The notes under the pieces were generated by a model. The model was not told where the DNA came from. It ran no database searches and saw nothing but the letters and a program-made list of their open reading frames with translations. 64,000 nucleotides of DNA from Saturnia japonica (lineage: Eukaryota; Arthropoda; Insecta; Lepidoptera; Saturniidae): the NCBI GenBank assembly GCA_033032175.1, contig CM065312.1, forward strand, positions 20,992,001-21,056,000, written 5' to 3'. This document shows, in pieces, positions 35,701 to 47,700 of this stretch. The position numbers and the translations under genes were made by a program. The first letter of the stretch is position 1; the number at the start of each line of letters is the position of its first letter.

Positions 35701-38700
35701 ATTATTATCCAACTATCCAATGTTATAATTGTTGTCGATTCGGTCATACGAAGGTTTTGTGTCGCGCAAAATCACGGTGTTTCAAATGTGGTGAAAATGA
35801 TTCTGGGGATCATTGCTCAGTAGACGAAGATCAGGCTTCATGCATCTTGTGTTCGGGTTTTCATTTTGCATCAAGAAAATCTTGTCCGGAACATAGCAGA
35901 CAGAAGTCAATAAAAATATCTATGGCTGACAAAAATATTTCTTATGCAGAAGCTTCAAAATTGTATAAACCAGTTATAAAAAGTTTCAGTGATATAATTA
36001 AATCGAAAAAGGTCGACTCACCTACTAACATTGGTTCTACAGTTTCCAGGAAAACGATAATTAAAAACAGGAAATAAGGAAGTCCGTCTGGTCTTCGAGT
36101 GGGTTATAATGTTTCAGAACAGAAATTTAGTCAAAGAGTCTACAATGCCCAGTAATAATGGGGTTGCCTTGATAAACAATTATAAGGAAAATACTATTAA
36201 ACAAATTATTGATTTATTCACTCAGCTTTTGTCATCCTCATCATCTTCAGATAATACTTTACCGTACAACGTTGCTAATGAAAAATTTGTTAATGTAAAC
36301 TCAACTCTGTCTCACAATAACTACTGCTCTGGGGCTCCAGTGGAATAGTCAGAATATTCGTAATAAAAAATCTGACTTTTTGTATATTTTAAACCAGTAC
36401 CAACCTGTTATATCTGCCATATCGGAATCACGTTTGAAACCGGGTACCATTTTTAGGGCCCCTGGCTATGCGTGTTTCCGAAATGATAATCCTGATGGAT
36501 TTGGTGAAACAGCCGTATTCGTCCATAACAGGTTTGTATCTCAAAGAATTTGCATTCCGCAAATTAATTTTTATGCGGTAATTCTTAAAATTAAAAATTT
36601 TTTTTTTGTCTCAGTTTATATTGATCATCCGTCTATTGATGTTTTGAATAGTTTACGTAATCTTCTTACGACCTTGGTAGGGCCAATAATCTTCGTAGGA
36701 GATTTTAATATCCATCATCCTGCCTGGGGTTGTGACAAAACTGATGAATCAATTTCAAATAAATTTTTTAATACACTCGACTGCTTTGGTTTGTGCATAT
36801 TAAATACGGGTTCTGCAACCAGGCGAACTAAACCTTTTGAGAATATCAGTGCTATTGATTTGACAGTCGTATCGGCTTCATTGGCACCGTCTATGTCGTG
36901 GCGTACCTTACATTATACTTTTGATAGTGACCATTTTCCAATAGTATTTAGTCTTCCGTTTGATAAACCTGATGTTAAGCTGATTAAACCTTTACTAAAA
37001 TACAAATTAGATAGTGAAACTTCATGGGATCTTTATAAAAGCTTGTTGGAGGATAACATTAAAACACTTTCACCAATATTTATTCAAAATTTATCCAGTG
37101 TATACAAATCATTCGTAAGCTACCTATATAGAAAGGGCTGCTGAACGGTCTTTTTCAGTGAAACAAATCCATGGAAATATCAAGGGTCGGTCTCCGCCTT
37201 GGTGGGATTCTGATTGTTCTATTGCTATAAAATTACGCAAGAAGGCAGAAAAAAGGTATCGTCAGAACATGACTGAAAATTTTTGATAATATTTGAAAAT
37301 TTTGATATTTTATGTAAAATTATTAGAGACACGAAAAATACTCTTCACTCTAAAAAAATTTCTGGGTGGTATACATTTTGCGAATCAATTAATCCTGATA
37401 CTAATTCGTCATTAGTATGGAAGCAGATTAAGCTTTTTCGTGGGTATTATAAGGACCCAAGATTTCTTTTTAAGACAAATTTACAATGGATTGAAAATTT
37501 TATGGACAAATTGGCCCCTGCATTTGTTCCTTCTATAGAAAATTTCTCTTCTTCATATATACAGAGTTCTGATGTCCTTGAACCGTTTTCAATGTGTGAG
37601 TTAAAAGCTGTTCTGCGCTCTGTCAAAGATTCATCTCCTGGAATGGACGGGTTTCCATATTTTTTTCTTTCACGAGCTGGTGATCTTTGCCTAGATTACT
37701 ATTTAAAGCTTATCAATACTTCTGTTGATAATGGAATTATACCAGATGCTATGAAGATTCATGTAGTTGTTCTAGTTTTAAAACCTGAGAAGGATCCAAA
37801 TGATCCCAACAATTACAGACCTATAGCTATGCCGTCGATATTAAAAAAGATTGTTGAACATTTAATTAAAAACCGTCTTGAATTTTTAGCTGAACGGAGA
37901 AATATTTTACCTTGGTCTCAGTTTGGGTTCCGCAAGGGTAAGGGTACTATGGATAGTTTATTGTTATTAGTAACAGATATTCGAATAGCCTTTTCAAAAA
38001 ATGAGTCTCTTGTTGCTGCTTTTTTAGATGTTTCTTCGGCATATGATAACGTTTTACTTCCTGTTTTAAAACGTAAATTGTTACAGCTATCATTTCCAGA
38101 AAAGCTTGTTATGTATATTTTTAATCTTTTTTCTGAAAGATCTGTACATTTGAGGGTTGAAGGTGAAATAAAGTCATCTCGATGTTTGTATAGAGGCCTA
38201 CCGCAGGGTTCAGTTTTGAGTCCCCTGTTATTCAACCTTTATACGTATGATATTGAAAATGCTACGCAAATGTATTGTAAGATACCAGAATATGCTGACG
38301 ATATTACGCTCTATACGTACGGTAAGGATATTACGCAAGAAGGTATTTATTTATCTAGGGGAGTTTTGGCTTTGCAAAACTAGTTAAATAGACACGGGTT
38401 AAACTTATCTCCTCTTAAAAGCTCTATTGTCAATTTTACAAGAAAACGTTTGAAACCAAGGATTAATATCATTGTTGAAGATATTCGAATTCCAGTAGAG
38501 AATGAAAAGAAAATTCTGGGGATTATTATAAATTCTAAATTATCGTTTATACCCTATATCAATTTTGTTTTAGTTAAGTGTGAAAAAATACTCAATATTA
38601 TGAGATGTCTAGCAGGTGTTTGGTGGGGTGCTCATTCTTTTTATTTAAAATTGATTTATAATGCTTTGGTTCGTAGTGTATTCGATTATGATTCTTTTTT

Positions 38701-41700
38701 ATGGGAACCTATCTTAGATAAATACATAGAGAAGCTGAATTTGTTGCAAGCCAGATCCCTTAGATTAGTTACTGGGGCAATGAAATCAACTTTCAAAAAT
38801 GCCTTGCAGGTTGAGTGTGGGGATCCTCCTCTGGACCTGAGGCGGCAATTGTTGTCTGATAAGTTTTTTTAGTGATAATAGCTATATGTTTCATCCAATA
38901 ATTCCCAAAATTCGTTTGTTGTCTACGCTTGTTAGATCTTCCCCGTACTGGACTCATAAAAACATCCCTCGATTGGTTTTAAGTTTTTTCAAGTCTAAAA
39001 ATATTCTTTATCCATCTTTCAAATATAGTAGGTTTCCTCTCTTTGAATTTGATCTCAAAGTACCTCTTTACAAACCTAAACTATGTCTTAATTTAGAATT
39101 AGTTAAAGTTGATCCTTTTACATCAAAACATTTTCTTAGGATAGTCGATACACATTGGCGAGGTTGGCATTATATTTTTACCGATGGCTCAAAACAATCG
39201 CAACAAGGGTCTGTAGGAGTGGGGATATTCCATCAAAATTATAATATAATTCAGAAAATAAAGTGTCCTCCGGAAACTTCTGTTTTTACCGGGGAATGTA
39301 GAGGGATTATGGAGGCTATAAAATATATTTTGATGCTTAAGCTATCTAATACAGTAATTTTTTCTGATTGATTAAGTGTTTTACATTCATTTCGAAGTAA
39401 CCCTTTCAAAGAAGGTAATAAAAACTATATTGTATTTCAGTGTTTAGCGGAGGTGAGGAACAGAGAGTAAAGTTCCTCATCCGCCATAGAAAAGGGAAGA
39501 TCCTCCGGCCAGACGGGTGCTATGTCTGGCGGGCAGCTGCCCCGACTGTTGTAGTCGGGTTCTTGTATATATACTCAACGATAGAGTTAATTTCTATAGC
39601 GCAATGTAGGATCAGTAGGATGCGTACTATGTGGCTAGATAGATGTCGCTATGTGTCGCTACGTAGTTGTGTCGATGCGTTGATGCGTCAGTTGTGGCGA
39701 GAGATGTCGCTACACAGTGCAAGGATCTTTTACTAAGATGTTTTTTCTCACAATTAAAAGTAGTTTTGGCCTGGATTCCAGGTCACAGTGGTATCCCTGG
39801 GAATGAAAGAGCAGATTTAGCTGCTAAAGATGCAATAGTTTGTGGTGATAAGGTCCCCTTTAAAAATTATCCGCAAGACTTAATTTTAATTCCTAATCGT
39901 GATTTGAAATTACGATGGTCTTATAGATGGAATGGTAGAAGTAGACAACGAGGCTCTAAATTTGTACATCTTCAACCAGTTATTCCAAATAAACCGTGGT
40001 TCTATAAAGTTTATGTTAATAGAAAAATTTCATCTATCATTTGCAGAATGCGATTTAACCATTGTTGTATACCTGTCTATTTAAGGAAACTACGTATTAT
40101 GAATTCTTCAATTTGTGAGTGTGGGCCTGATGAGGGTTCCCTTGAGCATATTTTTTTTATTTGCCCGAAATTTACCCACTCTCCTTTATTTGATGCATGC
40201 ATAAGTTATGGTTTTAGTTTAAATTACCAATTAATATTGAATGTCTCTTATATAACCCTAGTCCAATCACTGTGAATATTCTCACAAAGTTTATAGTTAG
40301 TAATAATATTTGTCTTTAAAAAATATTATATATATTCATGATTTTATCGTAGATTTAGGTTTTCATATAAAACATGCTTTTTGGATAATTCATTTAATTT
40401 TATTTTGGGTATTTTAAAGTAAAATTACTTTTTTCCAAATTTATCGATATTCTTTTATTGACGTGAAGTTGATGAACTTGTACTATTAAAACATGACGCT
40501 GGCAATATGTTGCAAATATTGCCATTCTCTCGAATTGAAAAAAAATATTACCGCACAATGGAAAATATGAAATATCGGTATATTTATGAGTACGAGTTCT
40601 ACCGTGGCACCAGTGCTGCAGAAACAGCTCGAAGGATTAATGATGGTACGGCGCTGGTGTCGCAAAAGAAAGCACGGTACGTTTTTGGTTTCAACGTTTT
40701 CGTTCTGGAAATTTCGACCTTCAGAACCAACCCCGTGGACGGCTTGAGACCAAAGTGGAAAATGAAGAATTAAAGGCTATTATGATAAAACTGTATTAAT
40801 CCACTTGAAGCAAATCGGGAAAATAAAAAAAAACTTGAACGATGAGTACCTCATGAATTGAGTGAATCGAACTTGCAAACACGCGTCGACTGCTGTGTTT
40901 CTTTGATCAACCGACACAATAATGAAGGGATTTTAAATAGAATCATTACTTGTGATGAAAAGTGGATACTGTACGATAATCGGAAGCGCTCGTCGCAATG
41001 GCTGAACCCTGAAGATCCAGCCAAATCCGGCCCTAAACGAAAATTTACTCAGAAATAGTTACTTGTGTGTTTGGTGGACTAGCGCCGGTTTCGTTTACTA
41101 CAGCTTTCTAAAATCTGGCCAAACGACTACGGCAAATATCTATTGTCAGCAACTGCAAACCATGAAGGAAGGACTAGCTGCTAAACAACCGAGATTGGTC
41201 AATCGCTCTAGGCCACTGCTGCTTCACGACAACGCAAGACCACACACTGCACAACAAACAACCACTAAGTTAAATGAGCTACAATTGGAATGTGTGCGAC
41301 ATCCACCGTACTCTCCGGACCTTGCTCAAACAGATTACCATTTTTGCCGGAATTTGGACAACTGCTTACAAGAAAAAAAATTCAACTCCGGTGCGGCAGT
41401 CCAAACCGCCTTCAAAGAGTTTATTGATTCTCGCCCCCATGGTTTTTTGAGTAATGGGATCAATCAACTACCTATGAGATAGCAAAAGTGCATAGATAAT
41501 AACGGTGCATACTTTGATTAATTAAATATATTTTACAAAAGAAATTGACTTTGTATTTCTCCCGTACAAAAATCCAATTTCATATGTAAGGACCTAATAC
41601 TTAGTAGGTACTTGTTATTCCAGTAATTTTATATGTAGATCAGTTTGAGGCAGTCACCATCTCACTGAAAACAGACATTTTTATATGCTAGACTTGGTTG

Positions 41701-44700
41701 AAGAAAGAAATAGCTTGTGGTAGCTAAGTAACGGCCTCGAAGAACGGTTTGAGAACTTAATCACAGTATTTACCACAAAAAAAAAGTGGAAACATCGTTA
41801 CGTACTGATATCATGGTGCTGATGGTGTTTCTTTCTATTGATCGCTTGATTAGGAAGGTAAATGAACAAGTTAAAAATAACATAGCAGCTGGGCTTTAGA
41901 GACAGCTTCCCGTGCTTAAGACGCGCGCATGGGTGACTTTTGGCGTCTTGAGCGTTTCGTCACCCGTGACAATTCTGTAAAACTGTTTTATCACGTGGTA
42001 CCGTGCGCGAACATGACAAGGGTGACGAAAAATCCACTCGTGCGCGGTACCTCTTACATCGAGATCTAGTAATTGTACTACACGCAAGATTACAGCTATA
42101 TTTATCTAGTGTCTGTAATGTGTTTGTAATATCAAAATAACAACTTTTTACTAAATGCATATGAAAGTATATACCTATAACAGTAAGTATGTACATATAT
42201 AACTATGTACTTAGCACCTTTAACAAAAACCCATTTAAAAAAATCTTTGTTTGTTTCGGGTAATCTCCGAAAAGATTGGACCGATTTTGACGGGACTTTC
42301 ACTGAAAGATAGCTGATGTTATTGTTGTATGTGCTACTTTTATTTTAGAAAAAGAATTAGGGTTTCGCGCAAATAAAAAATAACTGATCATGGTGAATTT
42401 ATTAGAGCGCTTAAATGGCTCACACTGAGTAAACCTCTAGAGATATATAAAATTAATGTACTACTTACTTAGTTGTAGATCTTAAAAAACCTACAAAAAG
42501 ATCAGCGAGAGCTTTATGTCTATCTTCTATGGATCAAATACGATCATCATTTTTGTCTTTAAAATAAGCGGGAGTGGGGATAACATGATTCGCGCGTGTG
42601 CCAGATCGACGGCATTTTGTAGTCAACGCGAACCCAGCCACGGGCACAGCTAGTAGATTATAAACCTTGGATATTCTTACAACTTCGCAGAGACTTCGGG
42701 TCTCTTTATGTCTTCTACCTCATGTACAAAGGTGAATGCTCTGAGTAACTTTTCGTTTTGGAGCCCTGTTTACCGTTCCTCACCGTTCATGCTCACACTC
42801 TAAATCCGAAACGCGACAATAGTAAAGTTTTCTAGAACTTTCCTATCATGTAGGTAACGCTAGGTGCTGTGGAATGGGTTTCCCTCAAAGCTATTCAAAA
42901 AGAGATTGAAATATGCTCTCCAATGTCAGCAACATGACTGTACCATTTGCCATCAGGTGGGCCGTGTGCCAGTTTGTGCCCTTTGGAATCAAAAAATATT
43001 TTAAGGTCAATTTTGATTAAAGGAATGTATGAATATATATGATTTATTTTAGTCTGTTATAATGACTTACCATCATAACGTATTGCAGATTAGCGCCGCG
43101 ATTAAAGCTGGGTAAGGCTTTCGTACTAACAGATGTATTACCGGAGTACTCTGCCGTGGCTCTCGCATCTCTTGGACCTAAAAACGCTGGATATAACGAC
43201 CTCGAGTCACTGGATGAGACCAGGGTCAGTGTTTAACATTGTTAATCATTCTAGAATAAACTGCAGTTTCAAGGGTTCTTCGATAGCTGATGTTATTTGC
43301 AGGAGAACGTGCGTTGGGGTGTGGGCGCTGGAGTACGACTGCTAAAGAAGCGCGGTAACGAGGATATCCTCGTGGACCCGGCCGGCGCGCCTGATGCTGC
43401 GGCAGAGGCAGCAGAGTTGGCCGCTTGGAGGTAGGTTGCCGCCTTCTCGGTAGCAAGTACATTCTCATGTGATATCGTTTGCCAAGTAGTTCAGCGTCAA
43501 GCTGTCTAATTAAAACCGTGCGGGTTACGGGTTCAGTTCTCGTTAGGAAATAAATTGTAGTACCTAACCTTGAATTGTTCCCTAACGTCTCCGACAGATG
43601 TTAAAATATGTTGTGGTTCAATATATGATTGAAGTATAATATTAAAACTAGACGGTCATTAATAAAGCTATGTTGCTTTAGGGTGTCTATCTTTTTAATT
43701 TATCAAGTATTTTGGAAAATTGTTATAATAGGTCTTTACCTATGAAATTGCCGTTCTGCAGTACTGGCTATTTCAAATCAAAATAATTTTAGTTTGGCTA
43801 AGAATTCTAATTTCAAATTAATTTTATTTTAAAAACATGAAATTCTTTTTCCAAAAGTAGTCATTTGTTTATTGATTAGTGTTACATTTTCATCGCATTT
43901 CAATCTTTTTTGTCATCATGGATACGTTAAAAATTCGAGTAATTATGGAATATGAGTACCGTCGTGGCAGCAACGCGGCACAAGCGGCACGCAACATCTA
44001 CGACGTTTACGGAGCTAACACTACAAACCAACGCACCACCTGTTATTGGTTTGCTCGCTTCCGTTCTGGGAATTTCGACCTGAAAAATGAACCTCGCGGT
44101 CGTCCGAAGACTTTGGTCGACAATGACGAATTAAAGGCGATTGTGGAAGCTGAAGATACACAATCTACGGCTGAATTAGTAGCAGCTTTCGACGTTAGCG
44201 TTAAAACAATATTGGTCCATTTGCGTCAAATTGGCAAGGTAAAAAAGCGTGACAAATGGGTGCCTCACGAACTCAATGATCGCCAGCGCGAAGTACACGT
44301 CGAGACGTGCCTTGCACTGCTCAACAGACATACAAACGAAGAAATTTTGAACCGCATTGTTACCTGCGATGAAAAATGGATTTTGTTTGATAACCGCAAG
44401 CGCTCAGCAAGTTGGTTGGATCCTGGTTCAGCACCTAAACAATGCCCTAAACGAAAACTTACCCTTAGAAAAGTGATGGTCACTGTTTGGTGGTCTAACG
44501 CCGGTGTGATTTATCACAGCTTCTTAACAAACGGGGTGAGCATTACTGCAGATGTGTACTGTGAAGAACTGAACACAATGATGGAGAAGCTGGCACATCT
44601 CCAACCAGCATTGGTCAATCGCTCGTCTCCGCTGCTCCTGCACGACAACGCGCGATCTCATACTGCACAGCAGACGGTCTCCAAGTTGCAAGAACTGGGG

Positions 44701-47700
44701 TTGGAAGTTCTCCGTCATCCGCCCTACTCACCAGACCTTGCGCCTACAGACTACTACTTTTTCCAGAATTTGGATAACTCCTTGGCGGGGAAAAAATTCA
44801 ATACCCGAGAGGCAGTACAAAATGCCTTTGAAGAGTTTGTAGCCTCCCGTCCAGCTGATTTCTTTAAAAAGGGCATCTATAAACTGCCACTGCGCTGGCA
44901 AAGATGCATTGATTGCATGGGTGATTACTTCGATTAATACAAATAAAAAATACATGAAAAAAATTCGTTTAAATTTTTTCATACAAAATGGCAATTCCAT
45001 AGGTAAAGACCTACTTAATATTATTTTACTAGTACTTATTGTGTGTAGACGCTGCTGCACCTTCCTAACATTAATCCTGGCGGTACCCTTGGGTAGGTAC
45101 AGTACATTCTCTTGGTTTATTAATTGTGATCGTTTTGATCATTCTGCTATTCCGAGAGTAAGATAGACAATATGCACTGATATAAAAGTGACCTCGGTTA
45201 AAAATGCTGTAGGTAGATACTGTTTCGGTTTGTATTTAACCATTTTCTATGGGTTACTGTAGCTAATTAACACCAGGTGGAATACATTCCAGTTTAATAT
45301 TTATAAATCGAACAAAAAACCCGAAATCGTAGGTTTCAAGAGTTCAGATCTGATGAAAATCGTTTACCGAAGACGAAAGTGTCGCTCCACGGAAAAAACG
45401 GTGAAGACTTATGGACCCGGGGGTCGATATATGCGCGTGCTCAGAACTGGGCACGCTACCTCTCAGACATGCCGGCTAATGTAATGACACCAGTGGATTT
45501 AGCACAGGTAAGAGAAACTACTAATATCATATGATTCAAGATTCCTACTGCGCTCTCGTTTTCCAGAATGTTCTAACTTGATAGCGTGATTTAGGTACTT
45601 CACTAGGTCCACATATAGTTATATTGTTTTTTTTTTTATTTATACGGCTAAGATGGCAAACAAGCATACGGCCCGTCCGTCTAATGGTAAGCGGCTACCG
45701 TAGTCTATCGACGCTTGTAACACCATATATATATATATATATATATAGCGACATCTCTCGCCACAACTGACGCATCAACGCATCGACACAACTACGTAGC
45801 GACATCTATCGAGCCACATAAGACGCATCCTACTATCCTACATCGCGCTATAGAAATTAACTCTATCGTTGAGTATATATACAAGAACCCGACTACAACA
45901 GTCGGGGTAGCTGCTCGCCAGATATGGCACCCGTCTGGCCGGAGGATCCTCCCTTTTCTATGGCGGATGAGGAACTTTACTCTCTGTTCCTCACCTCCGC
46001 TAAATATATATCACTATCGAGTTGCCGATATTGAACCCCCCCTTACCCCAAGGAGCTCTGAAAACCTTACTCCCTACAGGAACACAACACAAGCTTGTTT
46101 GGCTACGATGTTCTGTAAGGTGGAGGTATTCCACCAGTCGCACTGCCCCATGTAGAAAGAAATTTCTCTGTACTCTACCTTTCTCTCTCTCTTGCTTCTT
46201 ACTAGAATAAGATTATAAGTAAGTATGCACCTATACATCCGTACCAAACGTGAATACCTACGTTAACAAGTCGGCTTACATCAAATTTCAAAATTGACAA
46301 CTGGGCAATTTAAAGTAGGACTTACCATACAAATGTGAACTTCAAAATGACCTCCCTGAAAAGTATATGCAATTTCGACTTGTCATAAGCCTTTTACGTA
46401 GGCCGCTCTCGACATGCTCTGCCCTCTGGGAGTGCAAGTGGAGGCGAGGGACCGGGAGTGGATCGAGGCACAGAACATGCAGGCGTTCCTGGCGGTGGCG
46501 CGAGGTTCCTGCGAGACTCCCATATTCCTCGAGTGTATCTACAAAGGCGGGAAGAAAGATAGACCACCTCTACTCATTGCAGCCAAGGGAGTCACGTTTG
46601 ATAGGCAAGTATTATCTTTATTAATTTCGACATTAACACATGTGTAACTAAATAGAAGACCAAATAAAAGGCGACAAGCTTCTTTAAAAATAAAACACAC
46701 TTTTATTCAATAATTTTCATAGAAATGTATTTATTTTAAATCCCCCTTTCTTATGTATCTATTTATTTGCGTTACAAACTATTAAAATTATTAGAATACT
46801 GGATTAAACCTGGTTTTTACAAGGTTTGTTTCGTGTTCTTTTCAGTAAACCTTTTCATTTGATACCCATATCATGGGGGCTGCGTAAAAAATAACTGGTC
46901 AGCCATGTTTGGGAATCTGCCATATTCGATTTAGAATTACAACACTTATAAATAAAATAACGATGACATAAGAATGTACTTGTGCGTGCGTAAATATCAT
47001 CTCTTACATATTAAAATTGTATTTATAGTGGAGGGCTCTGTCTGAAGGAACGCAAGCATATGATGGAAAATAGAGGCAGCATGGCCGGCGCCGCCGTAGC
47101 TCTAGCAGCCTTGAAAATTATTGCCGAGCTTAAGGTATAAATCATCTTTTGCACTTTGTTGTCATATGTCATGAACTGATGAACTCTCAGGAATATTTTC
47201 AAAACTACTGATTATACAAGTACTGAGTATAGTCTACAAGTTCGTACGCGACCGTCCTATGTCTTAGACGTTGGCGGGGACGAGGTAGCACGTCACTACA
47301 CTACATATTACACTAAAGTAAACACGATGTTATCTCGGCAGTGTTCTGGAAATAATTACCTGCAGCCGCTCAGTTGATAAACACGCACTAGGCTGCCTTC
47401 CGACTGTGTTTCTTGGGCTACCTACTGACGTATTGAATAATGCAATATTAAATTGTTATGATTATCTTTTCGCCAAAATATATTACTGCTAATTTTGTAA
47501 GTTTTTATTTAATTATTTGTAATGGGTTTTATTTCTAGGTTCAAAAGCGATTGTAAGTTAGTAAGAAGGGAATGTACATTTTTTTAAATCAAAATTTTTT
47601 TTTTTTCATAACGTTTAATAAAACAAGAACAATTAATAATATTTCGCAATTCGTTATAAATTGCGTGCTCGTGACTATTGTGTACTAATGTCAACCTAGA

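Larger units (their letters stand above)
34388..40545 (+). mobile_element. Full-length-looking non-LTR retrotransposon, degenerate
   Basis: Flanked by a perfect 13-bp target duplication, TATTACCGCACAA (34375-34387 and 40546-40558), and ending in a run of A. It carries two ORF regions: a gag-like ORF1 (from 34590, frameshifted near 34860, with CCHC knuckles near 35720-35840) and ORF2 with endonuclease, reverse transcriptase and RNase H. RNase H, CCHC gag and an A tail fit the I/Jockey-type group. It is 6158 bp, of which about 480 bp are later insertions (35399-35610 and 39443-39714). Stops and frameshifts make it inactive. Confidence 0.9.
34200..41594 (+). mobile_element. Decayed mariner transposon B (host of nested LINE)
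   Basis: The 5' end GGTTCTTACATATAAAATTG at 34200 and the 3' end ...CATATGTAAGGACC at 41594 are inverted partners, each flanked by TA. Without the LINE (34388-40545) and one copy of its target duplication the element is about 1.22 kb, a normal mariner size. The transposase remnant runs from about 40559 to 41480 with ATG near the LINE junction, [24 protein letters not shown] and YSPDLAQTD, broken by frameshifts. It lies in aminopeptidase intron 2. Confidence 0.9.

Noticed and set aside
34590..36077. Host zinc-knuckle gene
   Set aside because: The CCHC region belongs to the non-LTR element bounded by the 13-bp duplication.
40507..41482. Separate transposase gene
   Set aside because: It is the frameshifted body of mariner B, whose ends lie at 34200 and 41594.
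41896..42196. Possible small gene or hairpin RNA
   Set aside because: Partial inversions only; no consistent stem and no coding motif.
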